Part shown: piece by piece, positions 54,561 through 64,000 of the stretch | How positions within the stretch are numbered: the stretch's first letter is position 1 | Layout of the letters: each line of letters begins with the position of its first letter | Source of the DNA: Phylloscopus collybita | Taxonomy: Eukaryota > Chordata > Aves > Passeriformes > Phylloscopidae | DNA: 64,000 bases | Assembly (NCBI GenBank): GCA_027886175.1 | Contig: JAJNNQ010000028.1 | Span: 2,911,001-2,975,000 of the forward strand | Direction of reading: 5' to 3' | The notes under the pieces: generated by a model | Seen by the model: only the letters and a program-made list of their open reading frames with translations | Databases searched by the model: none | What the model was told of the DNA's origin: nothing | Translations under genes and position numbers: made by a program

Positions 54561-55293
54561 TGTCACAGCCCGCTAATGCAGGCAGGAGTCACGATGGTTC
54601 GAGTGATCTCAGAGTGCAAAAGGCACAGCAGGGGACAACAACAATCTGCTCTCAACAACAGTACACTTTGTTAAGTGCACACATCACTATTTGCGATAGC
54701 GGGAGAGAGAGAAGGAAAAGAGAGAAAGAGAGAGAGATAAAGAGAGAAAAAAAGAGAGAGAAAGAGAGAAGAGGGGCTATAGCTACCAATGGAGAGACAG
54801 AGTCCTCGTGGTGCATGCTGACCAACAGACTTGTCTTACTCTTCCGTCGGGAGATATCAAATTCGGGTCATATCTTGAGGGGTCTCTTTATAGTCCTTTG
54901 CGAAGCGACAGGCAGGTGGCCAGAAGGCGGGGAGACCACAGGCAGCTACGCTGAAACAGGACAAAGCGCTCCACCGCTTAGAGCAAATGTCCATGTGTAC
55001 AGCAATTGTCCACTGAGGGAACAGGTACAGGGCAGGTACAGAACAAACCAGTCCGAAAGCAGTTCGAGATCAGCCCAGCGTGGCGTGCCCATTGTTTCCA
55101 CCGGGTTCCCACGGGGATGCATCAGTCCAAGAAGCGCCCCTGCAGGCAGCAATTGGCTGACATCCCCCCTCAGCCAGGCCAGGGCTCCTGTAGTGGGGTC
55201 TCAGGTTTTAGTCGCAGTCCTTTTGGAGTCTTCAGTCTCTGTCTTTGGCGACGGTGGTGAGGCAGATGAGGAACTTAGGGACCGTCTCTTACA
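54561..55293 (-). repeat. 3' LTR of the provirus
   Basis: 733 bp. It contains a purine GAGAGA/AAAGAG microsatellite at 54700-54775 in + orientation and matches the right LTR closely; visible differences are few, mostly single substitutions and small indels in the microsatellite. Confidence 0.93.
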
Positions 55294-55787
55294 CCACCCT
55301 TTGATTCATAATTGTTGACAAGAAAGCTCCATCAGCAAGGTTCTGTAGTGTTGTGGCAAAGTCTTCAGGACTCATCCATGTTGGTAGCATAACCCAGGAA
55401 AGGCAGAGACAGAAACAAGAGAGAGAAAAACAACAGGAAAAAAGATAGGAGATAATCAAAACAATTTGTACCAATAATTAATCACAATGATTATTTAAAC
55501 TATTTCCTTCAAACAATATTTCAAATGATTATGACAAATCACAAGATCAAAAATACAGAAATTGATTCAAAACCTTAAGTACAATTATGCTCAATATTAA
55601 TCACAAAATAATTTTTCAAACAATCAAAACAAATCAAAACCTAAAATTAATTTAAAACATATCCAAAGTTTTTATAATTCATGCTACTAACAGCTCTGTC
55701 TTATGTCAATGGCTCTGGGCATGGCTACAGGGAAAGGGACACTGATCAAATTGTGTGCATCAATCTTTTTAATCATTTCATCATTCT

Positions 55788-56977
55788 CTAAATCATAATG
55801 TATAAATTTGCTAATAAAACAAAACAAATTGTAACCAAAATCCAAAGACCAATAATGGGATGACAGAATTTGTTCAGAACACTTGTAGCAGTAGGTGACC
55901 ACCCAGAAAGAGTATCCCACCACCTGTGTTCAGCATCCTTTCTTACCCTTTCCAAGACACGATGGATTTCTTTCACATTGCGATGAACAGTTACCAAGGT
56001 TTTCTGCCCATTTTCCTTGATCTTTGCTAAGATTTGAATTAAATCCTGATGAAGCAGCCATTGCTTCACCAAAGTAAGGTTCATTCCAAAGGGGGTAGGC
56101 AATAGTTTGTGTATCAGTGTGTAATTGGATTGTATAACATGGTGAGAGGTAACTGGAGCCAAATAAGAAAAATCATATCCGATGATTTTGGTAAAATTGC
56201 AAACACAAAAATTGGAACGATTTCTAGTATTCACTACTAGATTTTCTACAACTATAACATCACACACAGTTCTCAAGCATGCACATCCATTGCCTTTATA
56301 CACAAGCACTGTTTCAGGAGTCTCGTTAGGATGAACTTCAAAATGACAGATGTTTTGTTCTGCGTCCAAACAAGTATCTTGAACTATGATTGCATTCCTT
56401 TCACAAATGAACCCTCGTTGTCCCTGAGCAATACAAGATCCTATGTTAACAGTTTGACATTTCCCACCGATTTGACGGGCCCGTGTTCTATGCTCAAAAG
56501 GATAGAGAACAGCTCCATCACGGTTCAATCCTAATGATAGGGAATATCAAATGCACTGAAGCATTATGTACGGTAAACACAAAAGCGGTGTCTGTGTTTG
56601 TAATAGCGTTGTAAGTTAAAAAGCACAAAGTTCCACCAGGACTGGGATTCTTTTTCAAAATCAGTGGCACTATCTCAAATTATTTTCTGAATTTCAGTAG
56701 GAAAATTGCCTTCTTTGCCTTCTCTTATAATTGAGGCAGCAAGTAACCGCATCCACAATTGAGCCCGGATGCAGCCGAAAGCCAAGATGACGTTCCTTTG
56801 AGTAACACCAAGCATGTCAATTTTCAATTTGTGGACATTCACATTTATCTTTTCCCAATTTGGTAATATGTTTGATAAAAGCCACCAATGGGTTCCCAAG
56901 GCCAATAAGGACAACTCCATCGGTGGCTGTAATTCGGTCAAATCTCTAGCTGCGGTAAGCAATGTATTCATTAGCAT
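55788..56977 (-). pseudogene. Provirus env remnant
   Basis: Two reverse-strand frames, 56675-56977 and 55788-56528, separated by a frame break. The second is Cys-rich with several N-x-S/T glycosylation sites and a hydrophobic C-terminal segment after WWDTLSGWSPTAT, as in a transmembrane envelope subunit. The break between the frames means no intact envelope is encoded here. Confidence 0.7.
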
Positions 56978-57024
56978 TTCTGATTCAATACTATTTAATC
57001 AATAATAATCAACAATAATCAACA

Positions 57025-57821
57025 TTAATCCTGCACGTCCCTTGGAATTGTCCTGTGAAAAGTAAACACAACAGAGTCTGTCAACAAGAGACAGAAAATT
57101 AGAATCCAGAGAGTACTTATCTGTTGCTCTTTCCCCAGAGCATCCAAGGCTACCCATGCATGTTTATTCAGAGGGGTTTTTAGCACTAGCGGTACTTCCC
57201 CTACAGTAGGGAGGTCCACCGAAACAGGTCGTCCAGGGTAATGTGCTGGATTCTTGGAATCACTTTGTCCCCCTAATGAGGGGATTATGCTCGGAGCTGT
57301 CGGGCAAAAAGCAGCGGTTATGGGACACCCATTTACCCCCATCTATCGTTCACACCTTTCACAGCTTCCCACAGACCACTGGTCCTTCCTACAGTCCCGT
57401 TAGCTCGAGGGTAGTAAGGGGTGTGAAAAGTCCATTTAATTACTTCACCTTTTGCCCAATCCTGTACAACTTTGGCAGTAAAGTGAGAGCCATTATCAGA
57501 TTGAATTTCCTGTGGTCTTGGGAAAGTTCCAAACCATCCCTGTGATGCTTTAACAGTTTTATCTCCTGTAGCTCTTTTGAAAGCGCCAGCCTGGACCAAC
57601 CCAGATATGATCTCTACTCCTGGAAGCACGAAGTGTTTACCTCCTGACTTCTCAAGGGAGTTGATACAGTCTACCTTACTCACTTTATCAAGGGGTAAAC
57701 CATCCATCACATCTCTGGGGACCCCCTTTTTGATACCCAATAACAACCAACGTTGAAGGTTATAGAGATCCATCTTCCCTCCTCTAGTTTTTGCTGTGAG
57801 GAGCCTCAATATACTTAACAC
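57025..57821 (-). pseudogene. Provirus integrase remnant
   Basis: The reverse-strand frame 57333-57821 has the integrase core signature IQSDNGSHF with the second catalytic Asp and a candidate first Asp in SKVDCI. At the expected catalytic Glu the sequence reads NGTVGRTSG, so Glu is replaced by Gly. The frame breaks near 57335 and a second frame (57025-57342) carries the C-terminal part. Inactive as written. Confidence 0.75.
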
Positions 57822-58055
57822 CTTTTATTTTTTCCAATTTTTCCTCCAGGGTTTTTACAGATCCATATTTTCTACTGTAATTAATGAGGTCTTTGGCAAC
57901 CTGGTTCCACGTCCAAACTTTACCATCACAAGCATATGGATTAGGGTGTAAAGCTGGCCGTTCAGAATACGTAGCAAACCCAGGACCGGTAGGTCTGGTT
58001 CGGTCGCTCAGGTTTCCAAGGAACCCGGCCAGCCTTTCTACAGGGCTTAAAGCCG

Positions 58056-59134
58056 TTACGTTTTTTTGTAAAGTGATTGCAGTGGGTTTAATAGGGATTC
58101 TAGGAGCCCCCGAATTAAAGGGGTCATCAGTTCAAGCTGTACAGGTAATTGCATCGGGGATTCAAATCCCGGAATTAATTCCCTTCCACGTATCATTTGC
58201 AGGCAGGCGGCTTTGTGGACACTTTCCAGGAGTCGGTCGGGGGTACAAACTATGGCTAAAGGGTCCCCTCTTCCCAAAGGATTTATTCCCCCGGCCCAGA
58301 AAGCTGCATGCTGTGTCAGGGACCATGTGTCACGTTTATCTCCCGTTGTTAAAAAGACTCCATGTCCCCCGTAACCACCCGCTTCTTGTTCATTTAGCTT
58401 AATTTGGTCACCACCAAGAGAGACACCCAGAAGACACATTCTGTGTCCGATTCACATGAGAGCCGGTCGTATTCTTTCTTTAACTCTGTCAACTCGGCAG
58501 CACCATATGGCACTTGTTTAGTGGCAATGCGAGGGTCAAAATCCTCATCATTAATATAATTGTATTCTGTTTTAATCAGGGCTCGTAAGTGTGGACAGCA
58601 GTCCTCTCCACAATTTTTTACTGATTCCAATTCCTTCTGGGGGTATCTTTGATTCATGTGGGCAGTTTCTTTTTCCCCTGTCTCCTTTGGGGGTCAGAAT
58701 TTTTTAAATTCTTAGACTACTCCTCTCTCAAGGCAGCCCATAGCAAATGATTTTCATCTCTCAACAAGTGATTTTTATTTCTTCCTTCATCTAATTATTT
58801 CTGCAAAATTTCCACTGTTTTGGAGGGATTCTATTTTTGCATTTTCTTCACTTGCCCGGTTAAAATGAGTTTCTATAGCTGCTGTAAGACAAGCTCCCAA
58901 AACTGAGCAGAATATGGTTTTATTCCTGCCCAGTTTAAATTTTGCCTCATGTTGTAAAGAACATATTCTATCTACTACATTCTCTAGATTAAACCAGTTA
59001 TTTTGAGCCCATTCTCCTCCAGGAGAGGGCCTGGCATTATGTTTTACTAGCAGAGCATAAAACGCAGCTTTGTCTTTTTCAGTCGTTTTGTGAAGGGAAC
59101 GAAAGCACAACAGGGAAGTGAAACTTACACACAC
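58056..59134 (-). pseudogene. Provirus gag remnant
   Basis: Three reverse-strand frames (58787-59134, 58394-58657, 58056-58439) in different registers. The first contains a helical stretch (WFNLENVVDRICSLQHEAKF) and the last a capsid-like segment. Frame breaks separate all three. After gag the sequence goes directly to integrase, so most of pol is deleted. Confidence 0.55.
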
Positions 59135-59585
59135 GCAGAGCTCTTGCTGTGCCTCCCTTGGATTCCCTGGCTCTCTGAAGAGACAAAATCTGCTTGGGAG
59201 GTACTCCTTAAATTACTTACGGTTGGCTCTTCACTACACCAAAGAGTCCAGACTAATTCACATGAACACATAAACAAACCAAACCAAAAAACAACAACCA
59301 AAAACCAAAAAAACCAAAAAAAAAATCTGTCCTGTCTTTCGCACAAAGAGATCTTTTGTGAAATCCTGAAGACAGAGCCCTCAACTCGAGTATGGGGATG
59401 CTTTTCACCTAGGCGTGTACAGTTTGTGGGAAATTCGAGTCACCCCCCTTGCTTTCTAGACACCACTCACCCTTTCGAGGTGGCGGGCTAGGTGCGGCTG
59501 AAGTGACACGTCCTTCCCCTGTTACAGACTGTACAGAACCTGCAACCCCTCTGTCCGTCAGGATCCTGTCCTTGACGCCAAGTTA

Positions 59586-60309
59586 TGTCACGACCCACTA
59601 ATGCAGGCGGGAGTCGTGATGGTTTGAGTGATCTCAGAGTGCAAAAGACACAGCCGGGGACAACAACAATTTGCTCTCAACAGTTGCACACCTTATAAAG
59701 TGCACACAGCACTTTATGTAATAGAGGGAGAGAAGGAAGAGAGAGAAAGAGAGAGAGAAAGAGCAAAAAGAGAGAGAAAGAGAGAAGAGGGGCTATAGCT
59801 ACCAATGGAGAGACAGAGTCCTCGTGGTGCATGCTGACCAACAGACTTGTCTTCCTCCTCCGTGGGGAGATATCGAATTCGGGTCATATCTTGAGGGGTC
59901 TCTTTATAGTCCCTTGCGAAGCGACAGGCAGGTGGCCAGCAGGTGGGGAGACCACAGGCAGCTACGCTGAAACAGGACAAAGCGCTCCACCGCTTAGAGC
60001 AAATGTCCATGTGTACAGCAATTGTCCACTGAGGGAACAGGTACAGGGCAGGTACAGAACAAACCAGTCCGAAAGCCGTTCGAGATCAGCCCAGCGTGGC
60101 GTGCCCATTGTTTCCACCGGGTTCCCACGGGGATGCATCAGTCCAAGAAGCGCCCCTGCAGGCAGCAATTGGCTGACATCCCCCCTCAGCCAGGCCAGGG
60201 CTCCTGTAGCGGGGTCTCAGGTTTTAGTCGCAGTCCTTTTGGAGTCTTCAGTCTCTGTCTTTGGCGACGGTGGTGAGGCAGATGAGGAACTTAGGGACCA
60301 TCTCTTACA
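59586..60309 (-). repeat. 5' LTR of the provirus
   Basis: 724 bp, followed on the reverse strand by TAACT and the candidate primer-binding site at 59563-59580. Immediately outside is the second copy of CAGCC. Confidence 0.93.
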
Positions 60310-60425
60310 CAGCCCCCAGGTTCCTGATGTCAGTTTGTACGAGGTGTTTGGCACTCCAAGGGCAGCCAGGCTTCCAACTTGTGGCAGCTTGCATCTGGGA
60401 GAAATCCTGTGTCGTTCATGATTTT
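60310..60425 (+). repeat. 190-bp tandem repeat (right part)
   Basis: Continuation of the repeat at 54236-54560: GATGTCAGTTTGTA, TTTGGCACTCCAAGGGCAGC and GCAGCTTGCATCTGGGAGAA in the same order. Confidence 0.85.
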
Positions 60426-61136
60426 AGGAGGCAGCAGTCTGGTCTGAGCAGAATAACAGGGTACAAAATGCCATGCACAGGGTACAAAATACCAAACCCT
60501 TCACTCTAAAAAATATTTACATCTCTTTTTGCAAAATATCCATAAGACAGCCTACAGTGTTAAAACAATCTCTCAGGTTATAAAAATTCGATTCCAAAAC
60601 ATCAAAACGCCTGCATTAAGTGTTTTATTAGTCATTCTGGTTTAAACGTATTAGAAATGCACGTTTCAAAGTGTCCATTTCAAAATACTAGGATAACAAG
60701 TTGAGAACCATCACAGTAACCCAGTTTCAAAATACTACAATAAATCTATTCCAAAATGCTAGAAGATTAAGTCCCAACATACCTATGTCACTATGTAATT
60801 TCGTATTTCATAATACGAAATTACAAAACATCTTTTTTTATGCTATATATGGATATATATGATATATATACATATACATACACATCTATATACACATATA
60901 TATGATGCTATATATGGATATTAATCCCAAAAGAAAGCCATGTTGTCAAAATGGGATCTGTCCAATGGTTTTTTTCCTGTCTGCAAAGTTTTCCTGCAAT
61001 GACCATCAATAAATGTATTTATTTTACTCATACAGCTAGATGTAGTAAAAGTTTTCCTTTAAACCGAAACACTTGTAGTAGTTTTCTGCTTCGGTGGTGT
61101 CTGTGAGAACTGGCATTTGGGAACAAAGGATGGAAT
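60425..61136. other. A/T-rich spacer, no gene seen
   Basis: Repeats of TTTCAAAATACTA and TTCCAAAATGCTA at 60590-60770, a perfect 13-bp-arm hairpin at 60795-60824 (GTAATTTCGTATT and its complement) and TATATATGGATATATA repeats at 60840-60920. Nothing coding is recognised. Confidence 0.5.
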
Positions 61137-61800
61137 TGTTATAAATTAATAAAGCCAATTACAATAAAATAGAATTTTTTGCCAGATCGCCAGTGAAAAA
61201 GCCACAAGCGCAAAACTCACAAAGCCAATACCGAAACGGAGCGAGGAAATAGGCAGCGCGCACCGGGCGAGACCTCCGTGAAGTGTCCCGCGACACCACA
61301 CCCCCAGGTCTCACAGCGGTCTGTCTCCAGGCCCACTGGTTTTATACCTTTTGGCTCAGTGTACAAGTCTGAACATGTTGGAGAGTCCAGGTACAAGCTT
61401 GAACATGTTACGAAGTCCAGCTATCGAGGGAAGCAAAGAATCTCTAAAGGTCGGTGCTACTGTTCCATTCTGAATTTCTATAGCTTCTTTGTCCCTCGAT
61501 GGTTTTTGCCGATAGAATCGCAGCGGAGCTCAGGCAGTAGGGATGGGTTTAGGTGCTTCCAAGAATCTGTCGATGACTTGGCCGGATCCATTCTCTTGGG
61601 CTATCAGTTCTTATCAGATCTTAGTTGCACCCGGTTTCAGCATTCTGCTGTTTGTCTAATTTACCGTCACCCATACCTGTGAATACTATATGTATAAAAT
61701 ATTATTCGTGAACATAAACCAACATACACAAGGAAAATGTAAAAGAGTTTCTTGTGAGGTTACCATTCAGTTCCTGCCTGAGCTGACAGCCTCCAAAACA
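61137..61800 (-). mobile_element. Possible solo LTR
   Basis: The + strand starts TGTTATAAATTAATAAAG, so the reverse strand would end in AACA, and GGTATAAAACC at about 61345 could be a reverse-strand TATA box about 210 bp before that end. The GC-rich stretch between would be R-U5. No target-site duplication, poly(A) signal or opposite border was found, so this stays tentative. Confidence 0.25.
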
Positions 61801-61929
61801 CATGTACTATAGGGAATGCACCTTCCCCCCCTCTACCAATATCACCTAATTTAATTTATTATTATATTCCAGGAACATGAATTAATATATACTACAGAGT
61901 GAATCTGTTCCCTGGATGCACACGGAAAG

Positions 61930-62310
61930 TCTCTGTAGCAGGCAAAGGGAGTCCTTATAAACTGTATCAATATTTCCCTGAAATTCAGGGTGGACCAGCA
62001 ATTGGGGGTGCTCAGGTTTGGTCTGGGCTTGTCAGGATTAGTCATAAACAACCTGGCCAAACCCCTGACCCCTCAAGGGACATGTCAAAGACTTCAACAG
62101 AAAAACAATTCAGTAATGATTGGCAAGGAAAAATTACTGCTCATTTCTTATGATCTGGGGGGAATTTCCTCGGTAATTACAAACCTAGGACATCAGAATT
62201 TTGGAGGCAGAATGCCAATTTTGGCCACAGGCACCCAGGCAAGGATAGCTCTTGTCCACAGAAAGGAAAGCCCAGGATCTCAGTGTTTCAGGGGCAGATG
62301 AAGGTCTGTG
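61930..62310 (+). repeat. D repeat family, copy 3 (diverged)
   Basis: TTATAAACTGTATCAATATT, then CTGGGCTTGTCAG and GGGGAATTTCCTCGGTAATT align in order with 30560-30830 and 48570-48830. Downstream, near 62375, there is a single CCAGGTGTGACCAGCTG monomer, corresponding to the unit expanded three-fold in copy 1 and about fifty-fold in copy 2. Confidence 0.7.
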
Positions 62311-62679
62311 CAGCGGAGGGAGCAACCAGCAGTACCTTTCTCCACCTCACCTCCCCACTCCAAGATGTCACAGCTCCAGGTGTGACCAGCTGCCTTCAGA
62401 GGGTTCCCCCGGCATACCTGTGCCAGGAGCCGTTAGTCCAGAGGCATCAACGGGGGCATCCCGAGCGTCCCTCCAGGAATGACCGTCAGAGCATCCATCA
62501 GGGGCGGGGGAGCAACCGGGTGCACCTGGGCACCGAGCACGGCTTCAAGAAAATGCCCAGGGAAAAGCACTCGTGCCAAGGGGCAGCACCCGAGCGACCC
62601 GGGCAGCATGCGGGGTCCCAGGGAGGAGCTCTAAACTTTCCCCTTTTATCTTGTTAGTCCCTCCCTAAAGCCCTTAGTA

Positions 62680-63220
62680 AAGAGAGGGATTATTAGGAGA
62701 AAAGGGGTTTAAACTGGGGGGAAAAACTTCCTTTTCCATAATTAACTGTGTTCAAATTGTGGGAGAATCCCCTTCCCCTGCAATTGTAATGGTCTCAATT
62801 GACAGAAAGCTTACCTTTTCCACACTTTCAGGGGTAGGGATACGGACTCCGCATTTTCCATTATTTTCCACGGAAAGGGAAAACTTTGATGATGCTCTTT
62901 CATGGGTTTGAATTAAGGGTAACGCCCCCTTTTCATCATCCTAAGACTTAAGAGGGGGAAGCCCAGCTGTCCCTCCTTTTCAAGGATTTGAATTGAGGGG
63001 AAAATCCCCCTTTTTCCATCACTGGAGAGATTTAAAATGAGGAAACCCCTTCTTTTCCAAAAATTTTAGGCAATGAAATTAAAGGGGGATAAGCCATTTA
63101 TTTGTCATGTTATCGGTTTACGTGGAAACTACTGCCCCATTTCCTCATTCTTAGCTGAAGGAATCTCTGCCTTTTTCAGTATTTTAAGGGTTTAAAACTG
63201 CAGTTTGGGGCACTTCTATC
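62680..63220 (+). repeat. Degenerate tandem repeat of about 42 bp
   Basis: About 13 poorly conserved units with the pattern AAATTGAGGGGAAAATCCCC then TTTTTCCAT. Purine and pyrimidine tracts alternate in each unit. A short counterpart lies at 31290-31370 in D copy 1. Confidence 0.5.
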
Positions 63221-63579
63221 AGTATTCCAGTACCAACGATCACAGATGGGAGCGAGCCCGGCACGTACATAACCCCAACACTGCTGGGGAGCGTACTTTT
63301 TTTCTTATTTATAGTACAGATAGCCCTATTTGGAGGTCTTATTGAGATATACACCATTCATATCACTGCCATTCTTTGCCACCCTACTTAGTCACATGTG
63401 GAGTACTACATAGTCATCACTGAGGAATAATTGCAACAAATTATCCAACTTACCTAGCTGTGCTGCCAAAACACAAAGTTTTATTTCTGCCCTTTTGCTT
63501 GAAGTAGCTGTAGCAAAAAAAGAAAGTGTCCTTACCTCCCGGAAGGGTTTTCTTCTCTGTTGAGCCCTTAACTCACCTT

Positions 63580-63900
63580 GAATTTAAGTCAGAGGAGTCA
63601 AAGAACTGCAGCCCCTTTGAGAGCTTTTATACCTCGTGGGATTTGCCTCCTCCCTTTTCCCAGGCATCACGGCAGTGAGAAGCAGGCCCAATCAGAAAAA
63701 TTCAGCCCGGTTCTTTTTGCCGATGCCACCCGTATAGATGCGTCTCGTGCTCCTTTCTTGTCCTGTGTGCTCCCCCTTCCATTTCCTTTCACTCTGTCTT
63801 CTTGTTCTTTTTCTTGTAAGGAATGAGTCCTCAATATTTGTTTAATAAAAGTTGCTCAGCCCCTCTCCCTGTTCTGTCCTGCTTTTTGTCTCCCTCCCTG
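63580..63900 (+). mobile_element. Possible LTR-like end (R-U5)
   Basis: GCTTTTATACC near 63628 and TTTAATAAAAGTTGCTCAGC near 63840 have the order of a weak TATA and a poly(A) signal of a retroviral LTR. No partner LTR, borders or coding part are inside the window. From 63900 to the end the sequence is T/C-rich without a gene; 63220-63580 is also empty as far as I can see. Confidence 0.25.
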
Positions 63901-64000
63901 CCTGCATCTTTATCTTTCTTCTTTCTTCCTTTTTTTCCTTTGTCCTGCATCACGACTCTATGTCTTCGTCCGTCTCGTCGTCCTTATGCCCGTACCCGTC

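Larger units (their letters stand above)
54561..60309 (-). mobile_element. Defective LTR provirus, 5.7 kb, reverse strand
   Basis: Two matching LTRs (54561-55293 and 59586-60309) flank an internal region with reverse-strand gag, integrase and env remnants in that order. Both LTRs begin TGTCAC and end TTACA on the + strand. The 5-bp sequence CAGCC flanks the element on both sides, a clean target-site duplication. A candidate primer-binding site TGGCGTCAAGGACAGGAT follows the right LTR on the reverse strand, and a purine tract AAAGGGTGG precedes the left one. Protease, reverse transcriptase and RNase H are absent or not recognisable. A 5-bp duplication suits class III (ERVL-like) elements, but the presence of env keeps the class open. 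Confidence 0.9.

Noticed and set aside
55788..56977. A functional, domesticated retroviral envelope
   Set aside because: The envelope is split by a frame break and lacks a continuous N-terminal part, so nothing supports a working product.
1..64000. tRNA, rRNA or snRNA genes
   Set aside because: I looked for characteristic A/B box pairs and conserved rRNA stretches while reading and saw none; a covariance-model search would be needed to exclude them fully.

Overview
This looks like vertebrate nuclear DNA, most likely from a bird and probably a passerine. The left 14 kb holds two compact, GC-rich, many-exon genes that are neighbours in vertebrates (YJEFN3 then CILP2, the order seen on human 19p13.11). 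Very short introns full of G/C-rich minisatellites are typical of avian microchromosomes. There is no bacterial or plasmid signature. The species cannot be named from the sequence.

Layout. 0.5-6.6 kb: YJEFN3 (+), six recognisable coding exons behind a CpG-rich start. 8.0-14.0 kb: CILP2 (+), nine coding exons, 1270 codons, intact. 14-18 kb: G/C-rich intergenic DNA with low-complexity tracts and one reverse-strand polyadenylation motif. 18-20.3 kb: a subtelomere-like stretch with a possible spliced non-coding transcript, a pyrimidine-rich microsatellite, a perfect 30-bp inverted repeat, a minisatellite carrying CTGATTGGCC (NF-Y/CCAAT-like) motifs, then about 330 bp of TTAGGG repeats. Their polarity would place a chromosome end on the right.

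20.4-64 kb is unlike the left part: a mosaic of repeated blocks with no intact conserved gene. It contains a 1.2-kb block duplicated 6.75 kb apart; a CpG promoter-like segment with RFX X-box-like repeats in front of splice-flanked exon remnants, one resembling SYCP1; a CpG-dense 34-bp array; a 68-bp array; two C-depleted, strand-asymmetric segments that are diverged copies of each other; 2.7 copies of a 1,709-bp unit; a 4.4-kb array of about 60 72-bp monomers carrying CTCF/YY1-like motifs; a degraded class II retroviral gag fragment with an LTR; a 41-bp minisatellite in higher-order blocks; and a 5.7-kb defective provirus with paired LTRs and a 5-bp target duplication, inserted in a 190-bp tandem repeat.

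YJEFN3 belongs to the AIBP/NAXE-fold family and CILP2 encodes a secreted matrix protein; they share a neighbourhood rather than a pathway. The right part reads as subtelomeric, sex-chromosome, germline-restricted or otherwise heterochromatic DNA. An assembly join near 20.3 kb cannot be excluded. The most interesting signals are the CTCF/YY1-like array, the polarised telomeric junction with its CCAAT-motif satellite, the C-depleted segments and the CpG-dense 34-bp array.
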